Assembly (NCBI GenBank): GCA_021839245.1
Contig: JAKCBQ010000002.1
Coordinates: forward strand, 1-57,670
Source: Pseudomonadota bacterium
Lineage (GTDB): Bacteria; Pseudomonadota; Gammaproteobacteria; JAKAQQ01
Length of the DNA stretch: 57,670 bases
Direction: 5' to 3'
Shown: positions 12,147 to 20,320 of the stretch, piece after piece
Layout: every line of letters begins with the position of its first letter
Position numbering within the stretch: position 1 is the stretch's first letter
The notes under the pieces: model-generated
Told to the model about the DNA's origin: nothing
The model's input: the letters and a program-made list of their open reading frames with translations, nothing else
Database searches by the model: none
Translations under genes and position numbers: made by a program

Positions 12147-12437
12147 GTGGCCAACACTCCTTCCGCCAAGAAGCGCGCCCGTCAGAGCGAGAAGCGCCGT
12201 GTCCTCAACCACGCGCAGCGTTCCGAGTTGCGCACCGCACTCAAGGGCGTGCGCACGGCCCTCACAGGCGGGGATCTGGAAAACGCCCGCACGGCCTACC
12301 GTCAGGCGACGTCCCTTCTCGACCGGGCGGCGCGCAAGAACCTGATTCACCGCAACACGGCCGCGCGCTACAAGAGCCGTCTGAACGCACGGCTGAAATC
12401 CCTCGCCCAGTCCGCCCCCACCGCATCGGCGGGCTGA
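12147..12437 (+). CDS. rpsT: 30S ribosomal protein S20
   Basis: A 96-residue basic helical protein with the S20 hallmarks ANTPSAKKRARQSEKRR and LNHAQRSELRT at the N-terminus and HRNTAARYKSRLNARLK at the C-terminus. GTG start at 12147. GATAAT at 12100-12105 is a likely -10. A short hairpin AGGCC-TCCG-GGCCT (12498-12511) lies beyond the stop without a T tract. It diverges from murJ. Confidence 0.97.
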   Translation: MANTPSAKKRARQSEKRRVLNHAQRSELRTALKGVRTALTGGDLENARTAYRQATSLLDRAARKNLIHRNTAARYKSRLNARLKSLAQSAPTASAG

Positions 12438-12509
12438 GAGGCCTCACGCCGGACTCTCGGTCGGACTCCTCGGACTCTCGAGGCTCATGAGGTATCAAGG
12501 CCTCCGGGC

Positions 12510-13397
12510 CTAAACCGTGTCGAGGACTTCCCGCGCGGCGACGGCTTCGGGCCGGGCCGTGCGCGAGGGAACCCGCCCCGGGCGGACCTCGAGCCGTCGA
12601 AGCTCCTGGGCTCCCACCTCGGTCCACACGTACAGGTGGAGACACCCGTCTTCGTCCTCGGTGAGAAACGTCTGGCTCTCGACCCAGTCTCCGCAGTTCG
12701 CGTAGAGCGTCCCCTGTCCGTCGCGAAAGAGCCGGAGTTCGGCGCGGTGGATATGCCCGCAGACGACCCCCGTGCAGCCGTGCCTTCGTGCTTCCGACGC
12801 GAGCAGCGTCTCGAAGCGTGAGATGTGATTGACCGCGGACTTGACGCGCCCCTTGAGGTATTGCGACAGCGACCAGTAGGGACGTCCGGTGAGTGCTCGC
12901 AGGCGGTTCAACACGCGGTTGAGACGAAGAGAAGCCATGTAGAGTGTGTCGCCCAGTCGGGCGAGTCGGGGGGCGTGGAGAAGGACGGCGTCGAAGGCGT
13001 CGCCGTGCGTGATCCAGAGCTGCGCTCCGCCGGCCGTCGTGTGGACGATGTCCCGACGGAGCTCGACGGAGCCGAACATCAGGCCGGCGTAAGGGCGAAG
13101 GAACTCATCGTGGTTGCCCGGAATCAGGATGACCCGCGTTCCGTGACGGGCGAGATGCAGGAGGCGCTGAACGACGCGGTCATGGCTTGGGGGCCAGTAC
13201 CACCGCTTGCGGAGCTGCCAGCCGTCGATGATGTCTCCAACGAGGTAGACCGTCCCCGCCTTGAGTGAGGCGAGCATCTCGAGGAGTGCGTCCGCCCGGG
13301 CGTCGCGGGTTCCGAGATGGACGTCGGAGATCCAGACGCTCCGAGCCTCGAGGACGGGTCGGAGGTGCGGGGGGAGGGGGGTGGTCGTCGGATCCAC
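12510..13397 (-). CDS. LpxH-like metallophosphoesterase (UDP-2,3-diacylglucosamine diphosphatase family)
   Basis: Calcineurin-like phosphoesterase. Metal ligands are in place: DVH (25-27), GDIID (54-58), GNHD (94-97), THGD, and GHIH near residue 195. The sequence is closest to the long, about 270-300 residue, LpxH-related branch (YLVGDIIDGWQLRKRWYWP), not to the 240-residue E. coli enzyme, so UDP-diacylglucosamine hydrolysis in lipid A synthesis is probable but not certain. GTG start. It follows obgE after 20 nt and is likely in the same transcript. Confidence 0.85.
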   Translation of the reverse strand: MDPTTTPLPPHLRPVLEARSVWISDVHLGTRDARADALLEMLASLKAGTVYLVGDIIDGWQLRKRWYWPPSHDRVVQRLLHLARHGTRVILIPGNHDEFLRPYAGLMFGSVELRRDIVHTTAGGAQLWITHGDAFDAVLLHAPRLARLGDTLYMASLRLNRVLNRLRALTGRPYWSLSQYLKGRVKSAVNHISRFETLLASEARRHGCTGVVCGHIHRAELRLFRDGQGTLYANCGDWVESQTFLTEDEDGCLHLYVWTEVGAQELRRLEVRPGRVPSRTARPEAVAAREVLDTV

Positions 13398-13417
13398 CCC
13401 CGTATGACATCACGCTT

Positions 13418-14470
13418 TCACGACAACGGCGTGACGCTCGGGGCGTCTCTCCCGGGCGGGACGGGAGTCGGGAGGTGGGCCAGGGCCTCGCCCACGGCGC
13501 CCGCGAGTTCCGGGAGACCTTCTCCCGTGAGCGCCGAGACGGTGAAGAGACGCGCGTGATCGGCGCAGGCGACGGCCAGACGTGCGCTGCGCGCGCGGGC
13601 CTCCTCCGGGGGGAGGAGATCGATCTTGTTGGCGACAAACCAGCGGGGCTTGGCCGCAAGCGCGGGATCGAAGGCTTCGAGTTCGGCGACGATCGCCCGC
13701 ACACGTTCGAGGATGTCGTTCTCGTCCGAGCTCACGTCGACGACGTGAAGGAGGAGCCGTGTGCGCCGGAGGTGATTGAGAAACCGCAGCCCGAGGCCGG
13801 CGCCTTCCGCCGCTCCGCGGACGAGGCCCGGGACGTCGGCGACGACCCACCGGCGCCCGGCCTCTTCGGCCACACCGAGTTGGGGCGTGAGGGTGGTGAA
13901 AGGATAGTCGGCGATTTTCGGATGCGCGCGCGAGAGGCGGGCCAGGAGCGAGGATTTGCCGGCGTTCGGAAAGCCCAAGAGGCCGACGTCCGCGAGGAGA
14001 CGGAGTTCCAGCCGGAGGCGGCGTTCCTCTCCGGGTTTCCCCGGCGTTGACCGCCGAGGGGCGCGGTCGACCGACGACTTGTAGTGGGTGTTGCCGAACC
14101 CGCCGTCGCCGCCCCGCGCCACGAGAAGGCGTTCCCCGTGCGCCGTGATCTCGCCGAGCAGGAGATCCATTCCGAGGTCGTGGACGAGGGTGCCGGGAGG
14201 GACGGGAATCGTGAGATCCTCGCCGCTCGCGCCCGTGCGGTTGGCGCCCGCACCCGAGCGTCCGTGCGGGGCGCGAAAGACGGTTCGACTGCGGAAATCG
14301 ACGAGGGTCCCGAGACCTTCCTCACCGACGAGGTAGATGCTTCCACCGCGTCCACCGTCGCCGCCGTCGGGCCCCCCGCGCGGGACGAACTTCTCACGAC
14401 GGAAACTCACGACACCGTTGCCGCCGTGGCCGGCCTGGACGGTGATCAGGGCTTCGTCAACGAATTTCAT
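13418..14470 (-). CDS. obgE: Obg-family GTPase
   Basis: Essential ribosome-associated GTPase. An N-terminal glycine-rich Obg fold (about 1-158) precedes the G domain with G1 GFPNAGKSS (166-174), the DVPGLVRGAAEGAGLG G3 region and NKIDLL. 350 residues is typical. It follows rpmA by 68 nt in the conserved rplU-rpmA-obgE order. Confidence 0.97.
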   Translation of the reverse strand: MKFVDEALITVQAGHGGNGVVSFRREKFVPRGGPDGGDGGRGGSIYLVGEEGLGTLVDFRSRTVFRAPHGRSGAGANRTGASGEDLTIPVPPGTLVHDLGMDLLLGEITAHGERLLVARGGDGGFGNTHYKSSVDRAPRRSTPGKPGEERRLRLELRLLADVGLLGFPNAGKSSLLARLSRAHPKIADYPFTTLTPQLGVAEEAGRRWVVADVPGLVRGAAEGAGLGLRFLNHLRRTRLLLHVVDVSSDENDILERVRAIVAELEAFDPALAAKPRWFVANKIDLLPPEEARARSARLAVACADHARLFTVSALTGEGLPELAGAVGEALAHLPTPVPPGRDAPSVTPLS

Positions 14471-14538
14471 GGATCCGCGTCCCGCGTCCGCCGCGGCGGA
14501 GCCGAAAAAGGTGAAGCGGGGCGCCCGGGCAGCGAGGC

Positions 14539-14820
14539 TCAGCCCGCGGCTTCGGCTCCCGTGTCGGGCACGCGAACGTGCACGTAGGTCCGTTCCTCGC
14601 GCGCTTTACGCTGGAAGGCGACAACGCCGTCACGGAGGGCGTAGAGCGTGTGGTCGCGTCCGATCCCGACGTTGTCCCCGGGATGGAAGTGGGTGCCGCG
14701 CTGACGGACCAGGATGTGGCCGGCGCGGACCGACTCGCTGCCAAAGTGTTTGAGGCCAAGGCGCTTGGAGACGGAATCGCGTCCGTTGCGGCTTGATCCT
14801 CCGGCTTTCTTGTGGGCCAT
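14539..14820 (-). CDS. rpmA: 50S ribosomal protein L27
   Basis: A 93-residue protein beginning [16 protein letters not shown], the invariant L27 N-terminus that reaches the peptidyl-transferase centre, followed by [27 protein letters not shown] at 14820; rplU stops 16 nt upstream. Confidence 0.97.
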   Translation of the reverse strand: MAHKKAGGSSRNGRDSVSKRLGLKHFGSESVRAGHILVRQRGTHFHPGDNVGIGRDHTLYALRDGVVAFQRKAREERTYVHVRVPDTGAEAAG

Positions 14821-14836
14821 GGGGGTTCCTCGAGGC

Positions 14837-15160
14837 TCAGGTGTTCTGTGCGACGATCGCCTCGACGACGATCTCGGTGTACTGTTGTCGGTGTCCGCGA
14901 CGGCGGCGATAGTGCTTGCGTCGGCGGAGCTTGATGATCTTGATTTTCTCGCCCTTGCCGTGTCGGCGGACCTGGACACGGATCGCGGCGCCTTGCACAA
15001 GGGGCTGGCCGAAGCGGGGTTCTTCGCCTTCGGCCCCGAGCATGAGCACCTCATCCAGGGTCAGAGCGCTGCCCTCGGCCGCTTCGAGCTTCTCGACGCG
15101 GAGGACGTCTCCCTCCTGGACACGGTACTGTTTCCCTCCGGTGCGGACGACGGCGTACAT
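14837..15160 (-). CDS. rplU: 50S ribosomal protein L21
   Basis: 107-residue L21 starting [18 protein letters not shown], with [18 protein letters not shown] basic C-terminal segment. The frame opens at a TTG (15196), but that codon overlaps the TATAAT promoter element, so ATG at 15160 is the true start. First gene of rplU-rpmA-obgE and divergent from ispB. Confidence 0.97.
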   Translation of the reverse strand: MYAVVRTGGKQYRVQEGDVLRVEKLEAAEGSALTLDEVLMLGAEGEEPRFGQPLVQGAAIRVQVRRHGKGEKIKIIKLRRRKHYRRRRGHRQQYTEIVVEAIVAQNT

Positions 15161-15195
15161 GGCGGATGTCTCGGGTGATGTGTAACCGAACGGCA

Positions 15196-15201
15196 ATTAT
15201 A
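15196..15201 (-). promoter_or_regulatory. -10 element of the rplU operon
   Basis: Perfect minus-strand TATAAT, 35 bp upstream of the rplU ATG, predicting a leader of about 29 nt. The -35 region is GC-rich and not obvious. Confidence 0.6.
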
Positions 15202-15685
15202 CAGGAGGAACGCGCTTGAGCGGCGTTCCAAGGAAGGCTTCGTGCCGTGGTCGGGACGGTTGGTTGGGCGCCGCTCCGAGGAAGGGGGGAGGCGGAGGTC
15301 GTTGCGGATGGGAGGGGATCGGGAGGCCGTTCGGGATGCCGCTCGGGCCGCTTCCTTCCTTTCGGATTCCGCCGCCCATCGGAACGGTGAAAACCGACCG
15401 AATGAGTGAAAACCGACCGGATAAGCCCGTTCGGGCCACGGCGGGAGAGTGGATCGCGATCCCGTCCGGCGTTTCCTCGATCGTTTCCGGCCGATCGGAA
15501 CCCGTGGAGGACCAGGATGCTCCCGCGCGGTGGAGCACGCGCGTGGCCGATGCGCGGAGTGCGGGATGGGCGCTGCCCGTGGGGCCTGCACTATACTTGA
15601 GGGCACCCCGAGTCGAGGAGCAGTCAGCGCGTGTACCGATCCCCTCCTCGGTCTGCGTTCATCGTCCCCTGCCGGAATCCCCTTC
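15202..15685. other. Long rplU-ispB intergenic region
   Basis: About 480 bp between divergent operons without a gene that I can support. It contains a 14-bp direct repeat (15387-15419), a plus-strand TATACT at 15592-15597 that may be the ispB -10, and the rplU -10 at its left edge. Confidence 0.6.
15387..15419 (+). repeat. Direct repeat in the ispB upstream region
   Basis: GTGAAAACCGACCG occurs twice, at 15387-15400 and 15406-15419, a 19-bp period (nearly two helical turns). Such spacing is compatible with binding by a transcription factor on one DNA face. Confidence 0.6.
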
Positions 15686-16711
15686 GTGTCCGTGACCCGC
15701 TCTGACCTCGGCGCCCGCACCGACGTTGCCGTACCGGCTCCGAAACTCGAGGAGGTTGCGTGCCCCGTCCGCGCGCGCCTCGAGCGTGTGGAGGACTTGA
15801 TCCGCCACTGGCTCGCCGTCGACGTCGATCTCATCGACCGCCTGGCCGGCCATATTCTTGGCGGGCGGGGCAAGCGCATCCGTCCCCTTCTTCTCCTGCT
15901 TGCCGCCCGTGCCGCGGATCCGCAGGCGGAGCCGCGTGAGCCCGAACTCCTCGCCGCGGTCGTCGAGTTCATTCACACCGCCACGCTCCTCCACGACGAC
16001 GTGATCGACGAGGCCGACGAACGCCGGGGCCGTCCCGCTGCGCACCGTCTCTGGGGCAACGAAGCCGCCATCCTGGTTGGCGATTTCCTCTACTCGCGCG
16101 CCTTCCAGATGATGACCGCCTACGGGGATCCCCGGGTCATGGAAATTCTCTCGGAGACGACCAACGCCATCGCCGTCGGGGAGATCCTGCAGCTTCTTCA
16201 TTGCCGCAACCCCGCGGTCGACGAGCGGGCCTACTTCGAGGCGATCGAACGCAAAACCGCCGTTCTCTTCGCCGCCAGCGCACGCCTGGGGGCGCTCACG
16301 GTCGGGCGCCGGGATCTCGAGGAGCCGCTTCGCCTCTACGGCCTTCATCTCGGGCGAACCTTCCAGCTCGTCGACGACGTTCTCGACTACCACCCGGAAT
16401 CGGGCCGTGTCGGCAAGACGGCGGGGGCGGATCTGGCCGAAGGCAAACCGACCCTTCCCTTGATTTACGCCTTGGCCCGGGTCGAAGGGGAGGAACGCGA
16501 GCGCCTCGCGGGCATCCTCCGCCTTGCCGACGGTGGGCGACTTCCCGAAGTGACGGCGATTCTCGATCGTGTCCATGCCTTCGAGGACACGCTGAACCTT
16601 GCACGCGTGGAGCGCGACCGGGCGCTCGAGTGCCTCGAGGCCCTTCCCCCCTGCGACGAGCGGGAGGCCCTTCGGGGTCTTGCGCGGTTTGCCTGCGCGC
16701 GCGACTACTGA
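15686..16711 (+). CDS. ispB: Octaprenyl/polyprenyl diphosphate synthase
   Basis: Trans-prenyltransferase making the side chain of ubiquinone. The two aspartate-rich motifs are LLHDDVIDEADERRG and LVDDVLDY, with GGRGKRIRP near the N-terminus and KTAGADLAEGKPTLPLIYAL. GTG at 15686 gives 341 residues; another in-frame GTG at 15692 is possible. No strong ribosome site precedes either. Its position opposite rplU is conserved. Its 3' end and the following tRNA-Pro are repeated, diverged, at 18709-18893. Confidence 0.93.
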   Translation: MSVTRSDLGARTDVAVPAPKLEEVACPVRARLERVEDLIRHWLAVDVDLIDRLAGHILGGRGKRIRPLLLLLAARAADPQAEPREPELLAAVVEFIHTATLLHDDVIDEADERRGRPAAHRLWGNEAAILVGDFLYSRAFQMMTAYGDPRVMEILSETTNAIAVGEILQLLHCRNPAVDERAYFEAIERKTAVLFAASARLGALTVGRRDLEEPLRLYGLHLGRTFQLVDDVLDYHPESGRVGKTAGADLAEGKPTLPLIYALARVEGEERERLAGILRLADGGRLPEVTAILDRVHAFEDTLNLARVERDRALECLEALPPCDEREALRGLARFACARDY

Positions 16712-16759
16712 GGATACCAATCGCCGCGGCACGGGCCTCGTGTTAGGATGTTGCGCCTT

Positions 16760-16836
16760 CGGGGTGTAGCTCAGCCTGGTAGAGCACTACGTTCGGGACG
16801 TAGGGGCCGGAGGTTCAAATCCTCTCACCCCGACCA
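16760..16836 (+). tRNA. tRNA-Pro (anticodon CGG), copy 1
   Basis: 77-nt cloverleaf with acceptor CGGGGTG/CACCCCG, anticodon stem CTACG/CGTAG around TTCGGGA, T-stem GGAGG/CCTCT and encoded CCA. Identical over all 77 nt to the gene at 18817-18893; identity extends 12 nt further upstream. Confidence 0.97.
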
Positions 16837-17146
16837 TGGATCTCAAGCAATCGCGCCTGCCGAGCTCGAGGCCCCGAATCCACAAATCGTGAAGGTGTTG
16901 CCGGCCGGCAGGCCAACTCAAGGCGTTCCTGACATAACCGGCTCGAAACTCCTTGCTGATTGGGGTCATGTGCCGGAGAGGCGCGTATCGGGGTGGACGT
17001 GGAATCCGGCCGCGTTCATACGCTCCCGATCGCAGACGGTCAACCGATTTCCGGTGGCATCGTTGATGAACTTGTGAAGAGGCACGGCCTCCCCAGCGCC
17101 GTCACTGCAACTGATAGCCGCACACTCAACACTCAGGAGAGGGGAC
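16837..17146. other. Island DNA without a supported gene
   Basis: 310 bp between tRNA-Pro copy 1 and the GH5-like gene. Short open frames exist on both strands, but none has homology I can recognise or a good start. No integrase fragment seen. Confidence 0.5.
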
Positions 17147-18664
17147 ATGGGCAGAAATACGGCCCACGGGCGACCGCGCAACGACTTCCCCATACGCGGC
17201 CTGATCTTTTTAGTGATGGCCGCCTCGGTCGCACTGATCAGTGCATGTGGTGGCGGCGCGGCCTCGCCCGCACAGCCGACGGCGACGTCACCGCAGGCCT
17301 TCTCATTGATCGTCAGCGTCAGCGGAAACGGGAGCGTGACGTCCAGCCCGGGCGGGATCGAGTGCGGCAGCTCCTGCGATGGCGTGTTCAGCCCGGGCAG
17401 TCAGGTCACTCTCCAAGCCGTGCCCGCGGCGGGCTATCTCTTCATGGGCTGGAGTGGTGCATGCGGCGGATCGGCCGCGACCTGCACCGTGACGATGAGT
17501 CGGCCGCGGTCCGTCTCGGCCGCTTTTTCCACACAACCCGAGGGTGTCGCCGTCGTCGGCGGGCGACTCGTCGTCGCCGGCACCAGTACGCCCTTCATCC
17601 CCAAGGGCTTCAACACGACCGGCGTTCTCTATCCCGTTTCCTACGCGTCCACCCTGTGTCCCCTGGCCACTCCCCTGGATCCACAAGTGGTTCAATATCT
17701 TGAGGACGCCCAGGCCGCACTCACGGCTCCACCACCGCCGGGTCTGGCCTATAACGCCTCGTTCCAGGCCATGGTCCAAGACTGGCACGCCAACACGGTC
17801 CGCCTCAATGTCAGCCAAGGCGCCCTGCAATACGAATACGCACACGAGCTCTCGAGCTATACGGACATGGTGCGCAACGTCATCGCCCAAGCCCGCGCCG
17901 CCGGTCTCGTCGTCATCGTCGACATGCAGGCCGAGAAATACGGCTGCACCCCCGACGAAAACGGGAACACCCAAAAGCTTCCCGACATCAACACTGAAGA
18001 GGCTTGGCAGCAGCTTCTCGACCCGACCCTCACGAACGACAAAGGCGTGATCCTCGAGGTCTTCAACGAACCGGACGCGTCGATCGCCTGCGATCTCGGC
18101 ACCTACGAACAGCCGGACTGGAACGCATGGGAAACGGGCTGCGGCTCGGAACCGGATCAGGGGATGCTCACCGTCGGGCAGTACCTTCGCGCGCTGGCTC
18201 CCAACAACGTTCTCTTCTTCAACGGGCAGGGGGTCGATTTCGGATTCAACGGATTTGTCGTTCCGGCCAACATGCCGTCCAACTCTGCCTACACGGTCCA
18301 TCCTTTCGACTACGTCGTGAACGGCAGTGAGAGCGCAAGCATCAGCAGCTGGGATACCTGGTTTGGAAATTTCGAGCAAAGCGGCCACGCCGTGGCCGTC
18401 ACGGCCTGGGACGAGGACTTTGAATGCCCCAACGATCCCAACCAGACCATCACGGACGAATTCGTTCTGACCTATCTCCCCCAGCACTCCATCGGGATCA
18501 TCGGCTACGCGTGGGACGGGCCCTACTGGGGTTCCGGCTATCTGGTCAACAGCTACGACTACCCAGGGAACACTGCGAATTTTCAGTTGGTCGATCCCGA
18601 TTCATCCGGGTGTTCCCAGAACGGCGGCCGGCAGTTGCAGCAACTGTTCCTGAGCAACTCGTAG
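17147..18664 (+). CDS. GH5-like glycoside hydrolase lipoprotein with InlB-type repeat
   Basis: Predicted envelope lipoprotein of 505 residues. A signal segment ends in lipobox ISAC (Cys34), then Gly/Ala/Ser/Pro-rich linker, then a divergent InlB B-repeat-like domain (about 54-128, FSLIVSVSGNGSV to SAAF) with four Cys likely paired. The catalytic domain shows VFNEPD (305-310), where Glu308 would be the acid/base of a GH5/clan A enzyme, HPF at 385-387, and Glu423 in WDEDF as candidate nucleophile. AGGAG precedes the ATG at 17147. Base composition is visibly less GC-rich than neighbours. It is the only cargo between the duplicated tRNA-Pro genes. Substrate unknown; endoglucanase-like activity is a guess. 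Confidence 0.8.
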   Translation: MGRNTAHGRPRNDFPIRGLIFLVMAASVALISACGGGAASPAQPTATSPQAFSLIVSVSGNGSVTSSPGGIECGSSCDGVFSPGSQVTLQAVPAAGYLFMGWSGACGGSAATCTVTMSRPRSVSAAFSTQPEGVAVVGGRLVVAGTSTPFIPKGFNTTGVLYPVSYASTLCPLATPLDPQVVQYLEDAQAALTAPPPPGLAYNASFQAMVQDWHANTVRLNVSQGALQYEYAHELSSYTDMVRNVIAQARAAGLVVIVDMQAEKYGCTPDENGNTQKLPDINTEEAWQQLLDPTLTNDKGVILEVFNEPDASIACDLGTYEQPDWNAWETGCGSEPDQGMLTVGQYLRALAPNNVLFFNGQGVDFGFNGFVVPANMPSNSAYTVHPFDYVVNGSESASISSWDTWFGNFEQSGHAVAVTAWDEDFECPNDPNQTITDEFVLTYLPQHSIGIIGYAWDGPYWGSGYLVNSYDYPGNTANFQLVDPDSSGCSQNGGRQLQQLFLSNS

Positions 18665-18708
18665 CCCATTGAATCAAGCGGCCGCAGACCGAACTCTGCG
18701 GCCTTGCA

Positions 18709-18816
18709 ACGAGCGGGAGGCTCTTCAGGGGTCATGCGGGGTTTGTCCGTGTGCACGTCGACTTTTGAGAATACGGATCGCTCTCGCATAAGCCTCATGC
18801 TAATATGTTGCGCCTT
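18709..18816 (+). pseudogene. Diverged copy of the ispB 3' end
   Basis: From ACGAGCGGGAGG onward this stretch aligns with ispB 3' sequence from 16656, roughly three quarters identical with small gaps, including the TGA stop, the short spacer and the 12 nt before the tRNA. It is not translated here: it lies after the GH5-like stop with no ispB body. It marks the right boundary of the inserted segment. Confidence 0.85.
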
Positions 18817-18893
18817 CGGGGTGTAGCTCAGCCTGGTAGAGCACTACGTTCGGGACGTAGGGGCCGGAGGTTCAAATCCTCTCACCCCGACCA
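18817..18893 (+). tRNA. tRNA-Pro (anticodon CGG), copy 2
   Basis: Identical to the tRNA-Pro at 16760-16836, with encoded CCA. The identical run covers 18805-18893 (89 bp). Only the upstream flank is duplicated; the sequence after CCA differs. Confidence 0.97.
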
Positions 18894-18947
18894 GTCAGTA
18901 ATTCAACCTTTCAGCTGACTTTTGGTTATGCTCCTTCGGCTCAATCT

Positions 18948-18986
18948 GCCTTGTGGGGCTGCCTTGTGGGGCGCTGCCTTGTGGGG
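18948..18986 (+). repeat. Triple short direct repeat
   Basis: GCCTTGTGGGG at 18948-18958, 18961-18971 and 18976-18986, separated by 2 and 4 nt. Looks like slippage-generated repeat just downstream of tRNA-Pro copy 2; the rest of 18894-19191 shows no gene. Confidence 0.8.
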
Positions 18987-19191
18987 CGCAGATGGACCAC
19001 AAACCCAGCGCGTAATCGGTCGGGTATTCCGGTGCCGTCCCGGTCGCTAGTGCATGGAATCAGACAGAATCGGAATACACGCCGAGGCCGCATATCCGGC
19101 GCGCGGGGCGCTCATCACAAGGAGTGCACTGCCCAATGTTCACCGCACGAGATCGCTGAGTTGAATCGGACTCGCGAACATCACGAAACAG

Positions 19192-19653
19192 TCAGGGCAA
19201 GCGCAGAACCTCGTCCGCTTTGCTCGCGGCCAACAGTGCAGACCAATCATTCGGTGGATGGCCGCGTTTCAGCATCTTCGCGAAAACGATGTATGGATCG
19301 GATTTGCTGCCGGCCGATCGCAAGGTCTCTTCGTCGTTGACCCAAGCGTAGACGATCACTTTCGCCTTGGAATCATAACGGAAGAACAAGCGAAATCGTC
19401 GCCCGATCTTCGCTCGCCGCCAGTGTCGGCAGGCCGATCCCAGGCTGTTCCCCAGACGGTACTCCTCACGGCCCGGATCGCTTGGTACCGTCTCGAGCAT
19501 CAGCTGGCTGAGAGCACGGAACAACCTGACGTTCGCATTGCCCCCAGACCGCTTCGGATCCTTTCGCTCCACCCGCTGCGCCGCGACGTGCAGTCTACGC
19601 AATTGTTCGACGAGGGCGTCGTGAAACAGCAGCGTCCAGCCATGACGCTGCAT
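19192..19653 (-). CDS. yhaV: YhaV-type ribonuclease toxin
   Basis: Type II toxin of the RelE-like fold that cleaves mRNA at the ribosome. The 153 residues match YhaV in length and carry WRRAKIGRRFRLFFRYD, KVIVYAWVNDEETLR and SDPYIVFAKMLKRGHPPNDW. The ATG overlaps the antitoxin stop as TAATG, so both are translated together. Reading frame is intact, unlike the other toxin genes nearby. Confidence 0.92.
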   Translation of the reverse strand: MQRHGWTLLFHDALVEQLRRLHVAAQRVERKDPKRSGGNANVRLFRALSQLMLETVPSDPGREEYRLGNSLGSACRHWRRAKIGRRFRLFFRYDSKAKVIVYAWVNDEETLRSAGSKSDPYIVFAKMLKRGHPPNDWSALLAASKADEVLRLP

Positions 19654-19982
19654 TAGAGGGTCACATCCCCCTCGATCTCTTCATCCAAATCGTTCGCGCG
19701 CCGGAGATTTGCCACCAGCGCTTTGGCGAGGGCATCAGGTAAGGAGCCAACATGACGACCTGACCGAATGTCAGCCTCGATCAAGTGAAGGAACGCGCCG
19801 ATGACCTCGTCTTGGTGCTCGTCCCGAGTGTGCCTCACGATCACTTCGTTGTCGCGCACCTCGAATGTGAGCTTGCTGCCTGTATCGACTCCAAGGACTT
19901 GGCGGATGGACTTGGGCAACGTGATCTGCCCTTTCGAGGTGAGCGTAGCGGTTTCCTGGATACCGGCCATTCGAGAGTCCAT
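19653..19982 (-). CDS. prlF: PrlF-type antitoxin (SpoVT/AbrB fold)
   Basis: Antitoxin that neutralises YhaV and represses its own promoter through an AbrB-like swapped-hairpin domain (about 8-52: TATLTSKGQITLPKSIRQVLGV). ATG at 19982 gives 109 residues, the family length. The frame opens further upstream (20048), but that codon precedes the -35 element and cannot be used from the promoter found. No clear Shine-Dalgarno site; a start at residue 5 (Met) is also possible. Confidence 0.9.
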   Translation of the reverse strand: MDSRMAGIQETATLTSKGQITLPKSIRQVLGVDTGSKLTFEVRDNEVIVRHTRDEHQDEVIGAFLHLIEADIRSGRHVGSLPDALAKALVANLRRANDLDEEIEGDVTL

Positions 19983-20006
19983 CGGAGGAGGGTGAAAGGT
20001 GACTCT

Positions 20007-20035
20007 ATAGTAAGGAATATTCCTTACATTGTCAA
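20007..20035 (-). promoter_or_regulatory. prlF-yhaV promoter with palindromic operator
   Basis: On the minus strand: -35 TTGACA (20030-20035), 17-bp spacer, -10 TACTAT (20007-20012). The perfect 18-bp palindrome GTAAGGAATATTCCTTAC (20010-20027) fills the spacer and overlaps the -10, a classic site for autorepression by the antitoxin or the complex. Confidence 0.75.
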
Positions 20036-20320
20036 TATGAGCCTTCATTGCGCTCCTCCCGCTCTATTACGGGAAGCCATCGGTGTGGCCGCCTGTGCCA
20101 CAGCCATCCCTGGGAGCGGTCGGGAGGCAACCGTCAACGAGATACGAAACTGGTTTTCGCAGCGCGGCTTGTGCTTAAGGGCACGGGAAGTGAGGAAGAA
20201 CCTGTGTGGAATGGTGAAAAACGCAGGGATGCCCTCGCGACTTTCCGCTTGCCTGGCGGAGATCACTCATCAGCGGCCACAGCTTCCAACGATGGATGCG
20301 CTTGGTGCGCTCGGTTTTAC

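Noticed and set aside
18948..18986. CRISPR-like triple repeat
   Set aside because: Units are only 11 bp with 2- and 4-bp spacers; no cas genes nearby.
19653..20048. Longer prlF start at 20048
   Set aside because: That codon lies upstream of the -35 of the only good promoter and adds residues not typical of PrlF.
20048..20320. Possible coding remnant between prlF and the LVIVD pseudogene
   Set aside because: Several short frames exist, but none shows a family signal that I recognise.
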